Positions 7,248 through 14,975 of a stretch of 15,055 nt of DNA are shown one piece after another. The stretch lies in the NCBI GenBank assembly GCA_003509895.1, contig DOMJ01000055.1, positions 3,187 to 18,241 on the forward strand. Reading direction: 5' to 3'. Within the stretch, counting starts at the first letter, position 1, and each line of letters starts with the position of its first letter. Below the pieces are notes generated by a model, which was not told where the DNA came from, made no database searches, and saw nothing but the letters and a program-made list of their open reading frames with translations. This DNA is from Candidatus Uhrbacteria bacterium (GTDB lineage: Bacteria; Patescibacteriota; Patescibacteriia; UBA9934; UBA11717). The translations under genes were made by a program, and so were the position numbers.

Positions 7248-7580
7248 ATGAAAATCGAGAAGATTTTGGGAACAAATATAGAGCTCACACCGGCCATTGA
7301 GAGTCATATCAACAAACGCATAGCTCCCATCGGTAAACTTGTTAAACGACTCCAGCCGGCAAGTGTAGCGGTGGAGGTTGGAAAGCCATCGGACCACCAT
7401 AATAAAGGGAACGTTTTTTACGCCGAGTTTAATGCGGATATCCAAGGTGAGGTGTTTCATGCGTCTGCAGAGGCGGAGGATCTCTATGCGGCAATTGATA
7501 AAGTACAAAAAGAGTTCAAGCGACAAATTATTGATTGGCGCAAGAGGCAGAAATCCGTAGGTACGCGTGCAGGGAGGTAA
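7248..7580 (+). CDS. hpf: Ribosome hibernation promoting factor, short form
   Basis: A 110-residue protein of the HPF/RaiA (sigma-54 modulation) family. These proteins bind the 30S decoding centre and inactivate ribosomes in slow growth. The N-terminal strand and helix (MKIEKILGTNIELTPAIESHINKRI) and the later AEAEDLYAAIDKVQKEFKRQI helix match the beta-alpha-beta-beta-beta-alpha fold. The tail is basic (WRKRQKSVGTRAGR). There is no C-terminal dimerisation domain, so this is the short form, not the long form that makes 100S dimers alone. It has its own promoter and is followed by a terminator at 7653-7681. No strong Shine-Dalgarno sequence precedes ATG 7248. Confidence 0.9.
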   Translation: MKIEKILGTNIELTPAIESHINKRIAPIGKLVKRLQPASVAVEVGKPSDHHNKGNVFYAEFNADIQGEVFHASAEAEDLYAAIDKVQKEFKRQIIDWRKRQKSVGTRAGR

Positions 7581-7652
7581 TTTAAGAAGTTTTTACACTT
7601 TGGTTCAAGTGATGAGTCATAATCCATTTTTTGGAGACGGAAGATAGAAACA

Positions 7653-7681
7653 AAAAAGCGGCAGTAATGCTGCTTTTTCTC
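7653..7681 (+). terminator. Intrinsic terminator after hpf
   Basis: AAAAAGCGGC (7653-7662) pairs with GCTGCTTTTT (7669-7678) through one G-T wobble, with a six-base loop (AGTAAT) and a terminal T-run. It closes the murB-hpf transcription unit and separates it from the secA promoter, which begins 26 bases further on. The A/T-rich arms would also allow minus-strand function, but no minus-strand gene is nearby. Confidence 0.8.
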
Positions 7682-7706
7682 TTATAAAGAAGACGACACG
7701 ATTATC

Positions 7707-7735
7707 TTGACTCTATAGTCTTATTCCCGTACAAT
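7707..7735 (+). promoter_or_regulatory. secA promoter
   Basis: TTGACT (7707-7712) and TACAAT (7730-7735) are separated by 17 bases; each differs from consensus by one base. Predicted +1 is about A7742, three bases before the secA ATG at 7745. The mRNA would be leaderless or nearly so. It is the strongest -35/-10 pair in the window. Confidence 0.75.
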
Positions 7736-7744
7736 CTGCCCATT

Positions 7745-10432
7745 ATGGCACACTTTTTAGACCGATTTTTAACGGATACCAGCAAGAAAACGCTCAATGA
7801 ATATCAAAAAAGCGTCTATGCGATTAATGCGCTCTCCGAGGCTTATCGTTCTCTTTCAGACGCGGAGCTTAAGGAAAAAACAGTCCAGTTTAAAGCGCGT
7901 TTAGGAAAAGGGGAACCATTGGATACGTTGCTTGTGGAGGCGTTTGCGACCGTTCGTGAGGCGGCACGGCGTACACTTGGACAGTATCACTACGATGTGC
8001 AGTTGTTGGGAGGTATGGCACTGCATCATCATAATATTGCTGAAATGCGTACGGGAGAGGGAAAAACGTTAACCTCTACATTGCCTGTTTATTTAAATGC
8101 ATTAGAAGGCAAGGGTGTGCACATTGCAACGGTCAATGACTACTTGTCTCTGCGTGATGCCGCGTGGATGGGTCAGATTTTTGATTTTCTTGGGTTGTCC
8201 GTTGGCGTTATTTCTCACGAAGGCGGTTTTGTTTATGATGAGTCCATTGTGCAAAATGAAGAGCAGAAAGATGTAGCTCGTGATGTAACCGGAAGCTTTA
8301 AAATCCATCATGATTATTTGCGACCCGTGGCTCGAGGCGAAGCGTACTTGGCGGACGTGACTTACGGCACGAATAACGAATTTGGATTTGACTATTTGCG
8401 TGACAACATGGTGCAGAATCCGGAGCAGCGTGTTCAGCGGCCGCTGTATTACTGTTTGATTGACGAGGTGGACTCCATTTTGATTGATGAGGCTAGAACG
8501 CCACTTATTATTTCCGCCCCATCGCAGACCTCGAGTGCGATGTATCAACAATTTGCGCAAATAGCGCGCTTGTTGCAGGTGAACACGGATTATAATATTG
8601 ACGAGAAGATGAAAGTTTCTACACTCACAGAGGTGGGGATAGAAAAAGTTGAAAAGTCATTGGGATTGGAAAATTTGTACGCAGACGGTGGAGTGCACCT
8701 CGTGCATCATTTGGAACAGGCCTTGCGCGCAGAGGTTTTGTACAAGCGAGACAAGGAATACGTTGTGCGCGAGGGAGAGATTGTGATTGTGGATGAGTTT
8801 ACAGGACGTATGATGGAGGGTCGTCGATTCTCGGAGGGGTTGCATCAGGCGATTGAGGCAAAGGAGGGTGTAGAGGTGCAACAAGAGAGCCAAACGTTGG
8901 CAACCATCACTTTTCAAAATTATTTCCGCATGTATACACGCTTGGCGGGCATGACGGGAACGGCAAAAACGGAAGAAGAAGAATTTCAGAAGATTTATAA
9001 TTTGAACGTGATCGTGCTGCCAACCAACAAACAAACGGCACGACAAGATAATGAAGACAAAATTTATCGGCTAGAATCCGGAAAGATTCAGGCCATTGTA
9101 AGGGATGTTAAGGAGCGGCAGGTCAAGGGGCAACCCGTGTTGATTGGAACAATTTCCATTGAGAAGAACGAGAAAATGTCCAAGGCACTTACAAAAGCAG
9201 GTGTGCCGCACGAGGCGTTGAATGCAAAAAATCACGAGCGAGAAGGAGAAATTATCGCACAGGCTGGGCGCAGGGGTGCCGTAACGGTAGCCACAAATAT
9301 GGCGGGTCGTGGTGTGGATATTAAGTTGGGAGGCGTTCCTGCTACACAAGAGGAATATAGCGAGGTGATTGCGCTCGGTGGATTGTATGTGATTGGAACG
9401 GAGCGTCACGAGGCGCGTCGCATAGACAATCAGTTGCGCGGACGTTCCGGTCGTCAGGGCGATGTGGGAGAAACGCAATTTTATGTTTCCACGGAGGACG
9501 ATTTAATGCGTGTGTTTGGATCGGAGCGCATGAAGAATATGATGGGGCGTCTTGGCGTTCCGGATGACATGCCGATTGAAAACAAGGCAACAACAAAAGC
9601 GTTGGAATCGGCTCAAAAGAAGGTGGAAGGGCACAACTTTGATATTCGCAAGCGTCTATTGGATTACGACGATATTTTAAATAAGCAGCGTTCGGTGACG
9701 TATGATATTCGCAATGAGATTGTGGAGATCAACCCTGCAGAATCACCGGAGGCCGCGCGCCCGATGGTGTTAGACCATGTAACGGAGGAAATAGAAAACG
9801 TGGTGTCTTTTCACACGGCGGACGGGACAGATTGGAATGTACAAGAGATCTTTGAAACGATGCAAACCATTGTGCCGGTACCGGTGGACCTCAAGGCTCG
9901 CTTCATGACCTATAACGGCATCGGTGCCCCTAAAGCGGCTCAAGCGGCTGTTGTGCGTACGGAACTCATTGAGGCGCTGGAAAAGCAGGCCGAAGTCGCC
10001 TATGGAGAATTGGAAGGTGTCTTTGCTGATCGCTCACAGCTTGCCACGGTAGAAAAGCAGTTGTTGTTGCGATCCATAGATATGCTCTGGGTGGAGCACT
10101 TAACCGCGATGCGTAAGTTACGAAGCGGCGTGGGGTTAAGTGGCTATGCACAGCGTGATCCTTTGGTGGAGTACAAACGCGAGAGTTTTGCTATGTACCA
10201 AGTCATGTTATCCGAGGTGCAAAAGCAGGTGGTGTATTCTATTTTTAAGGTAAAAGATGCAATGCGTATTGCACAGGCACCTTCTTTGGCGGATCGTGCC
10301 AAGATCAACGATACGATCAAGGCCGGTGTTGCCAATCAGCAAAAACCGGGCCGTAATGATGCGTGTCCATGCGGATCGGGAAAGAAGTACAAAAAGTGCC
10401 ACGGAGGACTGGGGTCAGACCGTGGAATGTAG
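7745..10432 (+). CDS. secA: Preprotein translocase ATPase SecA
   Basis: SecA (895 residues) is the cytosolic/peripheral ATPase that drives preproteins through SecYEG. Walker A is MRTGEGKT (101-108) and Walker B is DEVD (240-243). Further helicase-like motifs are AGMTGTAKT, the VATNMAGRGVDIKLGG segment and the QLRGRSGRQGD arginine-finger region. The C terminus carries a SEC-C zinc motif (CPCGSGKKYKKCH), as used for SecB or ribosome contact. Relative to E. coli-type SecA, about 35 extra residues lie in nucleotide-binding domain 1 (roughly 159-196, GGFVYDES through LRPVARGEAY), just before DVTYGTNNEFGFDYLRD. I believe this is common in Patescibacteria. The gene stands alone with its own promoter and no Shine-Dalgarno sequence. 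SecYEG is not in the window. Confidence 0.98.
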   Translation: MAHFLDRFLTDTSKKTLNEYQKSVYAINALSEAYRSLSDAELKEKTVQFKARLGKGEPLDTLLVEAFATVREAARRTLGQYHYDVQLLGGMALHHHNIAEMRTGEGKTLTSTLPVYLNALEGKGVHIATVNDYLSLRDAAWMGQIFDFLGLSVGVISHEGGFVYDESIVQNEEQKDVARDVTGSFKIHHDYLRPVARGEAYLADVTYGTNNEFGFDYLRDNMVQNPEQRVQRPLYYCLIDEVDSILIDEARTPLIISAPSQTSSAMYQQFAQIARLLQVNTDYNIDEKMKVSTLTEVGIEKVEKSLGLENLYADGGVHLVHHLEQALRAEVLYKRDKEYVVREGEIVIVDEFTGRMMEGRRFSEGLHQAIEAKEGVEVQQESQTLATITFQNYFRMYTRLAGMTGTAKTEEEEFQKIYNLNVIVLPTNKQTARQDNEDKIYRLESGKIQAIVRDVKERQVKGQPVLIGTISIEKNEKMSKALTKAGVPHEALNAKNHEREGEIIAQAGRRGAVTVATNMAGRGVDIKLGGVPATQEEYSEVIALGGLYVIGTERHEARRIDNQLRGRSGRQGDVGETQFYVSTEDDLMRVFGSERMKNMMGRLGVPDDMPIENKATTKALESAQKKVEGHNFDIRKRLLDYDDILNKQRSVTYDIRNEIVEINPAESPEAARPMVLDHVTEEIENVVSFHTADGTDWNVQEIFETMQTIVPVPVDLKARFMTYNGIGAPKAAQAAVVRTELIEALEKQAEVAYGELEGVFADRSQLATVEKQLLLRSIDMLWVEHLTAMRKLRSGVGLSGYAQRDPLVEYKRESFAMYQVMLSEVQKQVVYSIFKVKDAMRIAQAPSLADRAKINDTIKAGVANQQKPGRNDACPCGSGKKYKKCHGGLGSDRGM

Positions 10433-10465
10433 CGTTTTTGGATGGGTCGTGTTGAGTATTTTTTC

Positions 10466-10486
10466 TTGATCTCCTCGTGAGATCAA
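10466..10486. repeat. Perfect 8-bp inverted repeat between secA and the HAD gene
   Basis: TTGATCTC (10466-10473) and GAGATCAA (10479-10486) are perfect inverted copies around a five-base loop. The repeat lies 33 bases after the secA stop and five bases before the -35 of the next promoter. The T-run (10458-10464) precedes rather than follows the hairpin, so it is not a standard intrinsic terminator on either strand. It could be a weak secA terminator, a 3'-end stabilising hairpin, or an operator controlling the HAD-flavoprotein operon. Confidence 0.5.
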
Positions 10487-10491
10487 ATTGT

Positions 10492-10520
10492 TTGCGATAG
10501 ATGTGTGAAAATGATAGGTT
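10492..10520 (+). promoter_or_regulatory. Promoter of the HAD-flavoprotein operon
   Basis: TTGCGA (10492-10497) and TAGGTT (10515-10520) are 17 bases apart, and TGA at 10512-10514 adds an extended -10. Predicted +1 is about 10527, two bases before ATG 10529. A nearly leaderless mRNA is expected. The -10 itself is only TAnnnT-like, so this call is moderate. Confidence 0.45.
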
Positions 10521-10528
10521 GTGTCTCT

Positions 10529-11140
10529 ATGAAGTTACTGATGTTTGATTTTGATGGAGTGATTGTGGCCTCTGCGGAGCCGTGCTTTGCCATCCACCAA
10601 CAATTAGAGGGAGATCAACTCACGCGAGAGGTGTGGCGCACGTATTTTTATGGCAACGCGTTTGAATCAGAGCAAGTGAACATGCACTACGTGGACGATC
10701 CGGTTGTATCGGAAGAAAAACCTTTTTTTAAATTGTACAAGCCAATCATTGAGGCGATGGACCCCGTGCCGGGACTCAAGGAACTGATTCATGATCTTGC
10801 CAAGACACATACGCTTACCATTGTCTCCTCGGGGTTTAGCGACATTATTCAGGCCTTTTTAGAACGCCACGGCTTACGGCAGTACTTTCAGGAAGTTTGG
10901 GGCGCGGATGTACACAAAAAGAAGACGGTCAAGATACAACGATTGTTGCAGCAGTACAAAGCCACGCCTTCCGACTCAACCTTTATTACGGATACACTTG
11001 GAGATGTGAGAGAGGCGCAGGAGGTTGGAGCCATGCCTATTGGAGTTACGTGGGGTGTTCACACGCGAGAGATCTTGGCTCTCGGTGCCCCTCTTTGTAT
11101 TGTTGATACAATAGAGGAACTCACCAACATTCTTTTGTAA
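10529..11140 (+). CDS. HAD-family phosphatase, phosphoglycolate-phosphatase-like
   Basis: A cytoplasmic HAD-superfamily hydrolase of 203 residues. Motif I is FDFDGV with nucleophile Asp7 and acid Asp9; motif II is VSSG around Ser100-Ser101. Basic residues at KKKTVK (130-135) supply motif III, and FITDTLGDV (152-160) supplies motif IV with Asp155 and Asp159. A helical cap lies between motifs I and II (about 15-80), placing it with the phosphoglycolate phosphatase/beta-phosphoglucomutase-like subfamily. The substrate is unknown. The start is ATG 10529, where the FDFDG motif begins six residues in; GTG 10505 would lie upstream of the predicted -10 and is unlikely. The flavoprotein gene follows one base after its stop (TAATATG), so the two are probably cotranslated. 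Confidence 0.85.
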   Translation: MKLLMFDFDGVIVASAEPCFAIHQQLEGDQLTREVWRTYFYGNAFESEQVNMHYVDDPVVSEEKPFFKLYKPIIEAMDPVPGLKELIHDLAKTHTLTIVSSGFSDIIQAFLERHGLRQYFQEVWGADVHKKKTVKIQRLLQQYKATPSDSTFITDTLGDVREAQEVGAMPIGVTWGVHTREILALGAPLCIVDTIEELTNILL

Positions 11141-11141
11141 T

Positions 11142-12407
11142 ATGGAACACTACGACGTGGTTATTGTGGGAGCGAGTTTTGCGGGTCTCACGCTTGCGCA
11201 CCATCTGCCAAATCAACTACGAGTGCTGGTGGTTGATGCAAAACCGGCGGCCGGATCCACCGTGGAATCAACCGGTCTTATTACAACAAAGACGTATCAA
11301 TTGTTTAAAACGTTTTTTCCGATTGATGACTACATTACCAATCCGATCTCAGCGATCTGTGTGGTGGCACCAAATTTTACGGATCAGTTTGTTTCACAGA
11401 CGCGTGAACCCTGGATTTATCAAACAGACACAAAGGCCCTGGTGCGCGCGTTGGCGCAGAGCGTGCCGTCTCATGTAACTGTGCAAACAAAAACCGTGTT
11501 TGTAGACGCGAAAGATACAGACAATCAGACGGTGGTGACCCTCCAGACGCAGGGTGAGCCGGCGCGACAGGTTGCGTGTCGTGTTTTGGTCGGCGCCGAT
11601 GGTTCTCATTCCAAGGTTGCGCAGGAAAGCGTGGGGCTGGATCGTAACAACTCGTTTCTTTTTGGGTTTGAGCGCGTGTATTTTGGGAAGGTGACATTGG
11701 GTCCAATTCCGGCGGAAACAATTTATCACTACTGGTTTGGAGAGTTTTCATTAGGTTATGGTGGGTGGTTGTCGCCAACCGTTGTAGACGGCAGGCCGGC
11801 GTATAGAATTGGCTTGGCAAAACTGATGCGCGAACGAGGGAAGGCGAGCGAACTGTTAAAGAAGTTTACGCAACGACTTATTGATGATGGAACAATAACG
11901 CTCGACGGATCAATTGATTCGCCGGATTATGCTTTTGGGAGTCTGATCCCCATTGGTGGTGTTTTAAAACATACGCTAGCAGGAAATCGTGTGTTGATCG
12001 GGGACGCCGCCGGGTACTGTGGTGCCTTTGCGGCCGATGGTATTAAAGGATCACTGGCTTCGGCAAAAATTGCTTCCGAGTTGATACCACGGTTTTTAGG
12101 AGGTGATATGTGTGCGCTTACAGAGTTGCCTCGGCGGATGGATTCTGACTATGCATTAATTGCGTATTATCGTCGGCAGATGCGCTATCGGTGGATTTGG
12201 GATCAGATGAAGCGTGACCGATCTTTTACGGCGCTTTTTTCCATTATTCAAAGGGAACAGGAAACGTTTGTTGACCAGTTTTGTGATAGTAAGGATACGC
12301 ATCGTAGTTTAATGTGGACGGTTTTAAAGGTAAAACATAGTATGCTTTTAGGGGTCTGTGGGTGCTTTGTTCTGTGGGATATGATTTTTCCTGGGAGGAG
12401 CTCATGA
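11142..12407 (+). CDS. FAD-dependent oxidoreductase, geranylgeranyl-reductase type
   Basis: A 421-residue flavoprotein. The N-terminal FAD dinucleotide fold is VVIVGASFAGL (6-16), with Asp32 ending the second strand. The DG motif is LVGADGSHSKVA (149-160). The second FAD motif, GDAAGYCGAFAADGIKGSL (287-305), is typical of the geranylgeranyl reductase and related p-hydroxybenzoate-hydroxylase-fold enzymes. The last 22 residues include a hydrophobic stretch (SMLLGVCGCFVLW) that may attach it to the membrane. The family acts on isoprenoid chains, carotenoids or lipids, and also includes aromatic hydroxylases; the substrate here is unknown. It starts one base after the HAD stop without a Shine-Dalgarno sequence, so it may depend on the HAD gene for translation. 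It is the only gene here ending in TGA. Confidence 0.8.
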   Translation: MEHYDVVIVGASFAGLTLAHHLPNQLRVLVVDAKPAAGSTVESTGLITTKTYQLFKTFFPIDDYITNPISAICVVAPNFTDQFVSQTREPWIYQTDTKALVRALAQSVPSHVTVQTKTVFVDAKDTDNQTVVTLQTQGEPARQVACRVLVGADGSHSKVAQESVGLDRNNSFLFGFERVYFGKVTLGPIPAETIYHYWFGEFSLGYGGWLSPTVVDGRPAYRIGLAKLMRERGKASELLKKFTQRLIDDGTITLDGSIDSPDYAFGSLIPIGGVLKHTLAGNRVLIGDAAGYCGAFAADGIKGSLASAKIASELIPRFLGGDMCALTELPRRMDSDYALIAYYRRQMRYRWIWDQMKRDRSFTALFSIIQREQETFVDQFCDSKDTHRSLMWTVLKVKHSMLLGVCGCFVLWDMIFPGRSS

Positions 12408-12427
12408 GAGGCGAAGAAACAGGTTTG

Positions 12428-12456
12428 TTGATTAATATCACCAGGAGGGCTACAAT
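12428..12456 (+). promoter_or_regulatory. secD-secF promoter
   Basis: TTGATT (12428-12433) and TACAAT (12451-12456) are spaced by 17 bases, close to consensus. Predicted +1 is near 12463, giving a pyrimidine-rich leader of about 61 nt without a well-placed Shine-Dalgarno sequence. A second possibility is TATTTT at 12512-12517, which would put +1 exactly on the secD ATG, but it lacks a -35 and lies in a T-rich run. Confidence 0.55.
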
Positions 12457-12523
12457 GGTGCCCGAGCTGTTTTGAGGGGATCTTTTCTCTCACTCTCCCA
12501 TTTCATTTTTTTATTTTGATCAC

Positions 12524-14008
12524 ATGGCCTACAAACAGTTTAGGAAACAGCAGAAGGAGGCGGGTAAGCATAGACAAATCAATGCTTCCGTGCCGTCTAA
12601 GTGGCGATTACCGGCAGGGGTTCTCGGAATCCTTGTTCTTTCATTTATTGGGCTTGGGTACCTTTTTCCCGTGCAATGGAATGCAACGATCGGGAAAACG
12701 GGGTTGGAGTTTCAAGGCACACCGTTTCATCTCGGCCTTGATTTACTCGGAGGAGCTCACCTGGTTTATGAGGCGGATGTATCGCAGATTGGAGAGGCTG
12801 ATCGCGCAGACGCATTGCGTGGAGTTCGAGACGTGATTGAGCGCCGGGTGAATGCCTTTGGTGTTGCGGAGCCTATTGTGCAACTTACGGGAGACACTCG
12901 CATTATTGTAGAACTCGCGGGTATTCAAGATATAAATGAGGCGATTGGTCAAATTGGAGAGACGCCTATTTTGGAATTTAAGCGTCCGGTTGCGCTGGAC
13001 CCAAGTCAATCGGATCCACTGGAAGGAATTACTGTCTCCACAGATGCCGATGGTAATGCAACGCTGGTGGACACCGATGGTCTACCTGTGGAGTTGAATG
13101 AGGAAATGTTACAAGCGCTCCAGGGAACCAATCAATGGGAGAACACGGAGTTGAGTGGGGCACACCTGAAGCACGCGTCCGTTGAGTTTGATGCCAACAC
13201 AGGAACGCCACTCGTAGCTCTTACCTTTGACACAGAAGGTGGAGAACTATTTGGCAAACTCACGGAGGAGTTGATTGGACAACAGATTGCTATTTTCTTA
13301 GATGGATCCATTATTTCTTCGCCTGTTGTGCAGGATGCAATTTACGGCGGACAAGCGCAGATCACAGGAAGCGAATCAATAGAAGAGGCACGAACACTTG
13401 CACAACGATTAAATGCCGGTGCACTACCGGTACCAATAGAACTCATCTCTCAACAAACGGTTGGTCCAACGCTCGGTGCGATTTCTCTGGAGCGAAGTTT
13501 ACTGGCGGGAGCCATCGGCTTGGCACTCATTGCCCTCTTTATGGTGCTCTATTACCGGTTGCCCGGCCTTCTTGCCGTGGTGGCATTAGTGGTTTATGGC
13601 GTTTTGGTGCTTTCTGTCTTTAAGCTGGTACCCGTTACGCTCACACTTGCAGGTATTGCCGGAATGGTCCTTTCTATTGGAATGGCGGTGGATGCAAACG
13701 TATTGATCTTTGAGCGCCTGAAAGAAGAGGTACGATCCGGTAGGCCGTTGGATCGGTCTATTGATGAAGCGGTCAAGCGCGCATGGTCTTCTATCCGTGA
13801 TGGAAATATGACAACGCTCATTGCCTGCGTAATCCTCTTTGGATTCAGCTCAAGCTTTATTAAGGGATTCGCGTTAACGCTTGGCATTGGAGTTGTGGTC
13901 AGTATGTTGACGGCCGTGGTGGTAACGCGTGCCTTTTTGGCGCTTGCAGCACGGTGGTCGTTTCTGGATAAACCGTTTTTATATGGAGTAAAAAAGATGC
14001 GACAATAG
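12524..14008 (+). CDS. secD: Protein translocase subunit SecD
   Basis: SecD works with SecF in the membrane, using the proton gradient to pull preproteins out of SecYEG. The 494 residues begin with a basic cytoplasmic tail, then TM1 (about 29-48). A large external P1 domain follows, opening with FHLGLDLLGGAHLVYEAD (68-85). Five more helices follow in the C-terminal half. TM4 carries GIAGMVLSIGMAVDANVLIFERLKEE (377-402, split around Asp390), the conserved proton-pathway aspartate. DGNMTTLIACVILFGF (426-441) and the SFIKGFALTLGIG region complete the signature. It lacks a yajC neighbour and starts its own operon. secF follows three bases after its TAG. Confidence 0.97.
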   Translation: MAYKQFRKQQKEAGKHRQINASVPSKWRLPAGVLGILVLSFIGLGYLFPVQWNATIGKTGLEFQGTPFHLGLDLLGGAHLVYEADVSQIGEADRADALRGVRDVIERRVNAFGVAEPIVQLTGDTRIIVELAGIQDINEAIGQIGETPILEFKRPVALDPSQSDPLEGITVSTDADGNATLVDTDGLPVELNEEMLQALQGTNQWENTELSGAHLKHASVEFDANTGTPLVALTFDTEGGELFGKLTEELIGQQIAIFLDGSIISSPVVQDAIYGGQAQITGSESIEEARTLAQRLNAGALPVPIELISQQTVGPTLGAISLERSLLAGAIGLALIALFMVLYYRLPGLLAVVALVVYGVLVLSVFKLVPVTLTLAGIAGMVLSIGMAVDANVLIFERLKEEVRSGRPLDRSIDEAVKRAWSSIRDGNMTTLIACVILFGFSSSFIKGFALTLGIGVVVSMLTAVVVTRAFLALAARWSFLDKPFLYGVKKMRQ

Positions 14009-14011
14009 TCT

Positions 14012-14902
14012 ATGAAAATCGTGAAACAGAGAGCCGTGTGGTTTAGTATCAGTGGAGGGTTGATGCTTGTCAGTTGTCTTTTATTGGCAATGTATGGGTT
14101 AAATCTTGGTATTGATTTTACCGGAGGAAGCCTCTTGGAAGTTGAATATAAACAAGAACGTGCAGACATAACGGCAATTCGTGCAACGGTAGAAAGTGCC
14201 GGATTTACAGGTGGACAGGTGCAACCAAGTAATGAGCGAGGGCTGTTGGTACGTCAGCCACCGCTCACAGAAGATCAACACCAGACGCTCATAGAAGATT
14301 TAAGCACGTTTGGAGAATTGGATGAGTTGCGATTTGATTCCATTGGGCCGGTTATTGGACAGGAGCTCAAACAGAAGTCTTTGTGGGCCCTAGCTCTCAT
14401 TTTTATTGCGATCGTGGCCTACGTGGCTTGGTCGTTTAGGAAAGTGGGCAGTAAGATCAAGAGTTGGAAGTATGGTTTTTTGACGATCGCTGCAGGTCTT
14501 CACGATGTTGTTGTGGCTCTCGGCGTTGCGGCATTGCTGGGACACGTGATGAACTTCTCCGTTGGAACGGCGTTCGTGGCTGCATTGCTCACAATTCTCG
14601 GCTACTCGGTCAATGACACGATTGTGGTATTTGATCGTATTCGCGAAAACCTGACAAAGGATCACCATACGTTTGAATCGGTAGTGGAGCAGTCGGTTAC
14701 AGAAACAATTGCACGATCCATAAACACAAGCCTTACCACACTTCTCGCACTTTTGGCAGTGTACCTATTTGGTGGAGAGACAACAAAAGATTTTGCTTTG
14801 ATTTTGATGGTTGGCATCTTTGTTGGAGCGTACTCATCTATCTTTATCGCATCGCCTCTTTTGGTGAGCTGGCAAAAATGGATGGACCGTGACAAAAAAT
14901 AA
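14012..14902 (+). CDS. secF: Protein translocase subunit SecF
   Basis: SecF is the partner of SecD in the proton-driven late step of protein export. The 296 residues have TM1 (about 10-32), then NLGIDFTGGSLLEV (31-44), the start of the small external domain, and five more helices. Conserved elements include the LHDVVVALG segment (163-171) with His164 and Asp165, and LGYSVNDTIVVFDRIRE (196-212). Length is normal for a separate SecF. ATG 14012 follows the secD TAG by three bases (TAGTCTATG) with no Shine-Dalgarno sequence, so it should be translationally coupled and made in fixed ratio with SecD. A strong terminator follows. Confidence 0.97.
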   Translation: MKIVKQRAVWFSISGGLMLVSCLLLAMYGLNLGIDFTGGSLLEVEYKQERADITAIRATVESAGFTGGQVQPSNERGLLVRQPPLTEDQHQTLIEDLSTFGELDELRFDSIGPVIGQELKQKSLWALALIFIAIVAYVAWSFRKVGSKIKSWKYGFLTIAAGLHDVVVALGVAALLGHVMNFSVGTAFVAALLTILGYSVNDTIVVFDRIRENLTKDHHTFESVVEQSVTETIARSINTSLTTLLALLAVYLFGGETTKDFALILMVGIFVGAYSSIFIASPLLVSWQKWMDRDKK

Positions 14903-14907
14903 AGCAT

Positions 14908-14937
14908 AAAAACGAGGCTCCTAAAGCCTCGTTTTTG
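14908..14937 (+). terminator. Strong intrinsic terminator after secF
   Basis: AAAAACGAGGC (14908-14918) and GCCTCGTTTTT (14926-14936) form a perfect 11-bp stem with a seven-base loop. The A- and T-flanks are symmetric, so it can work on both strands. It begins five bases after the secF stop. Confidence 0.9.
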
Positions 14938-14975
14938 CTTGGTAGACTCACCTGATAGAAATACATCACACATAA

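Noticed and set aside
7596..7620. Short hairpin CACTT-N6-AAGTG and palindrome ATGAGTCAT after hpf.
   Set aside because: Stem is only 5 bp and no function follows; the real terminator is at 7653-7681.
12405..12407. Possibility that TGA is recoded (UGA=Gly) as in some candidate phyla.
   Set aside because: Reading through TGA here would extend the flavoprotein out of frame into secD, and all other genes end normally, so TGA is a stop.
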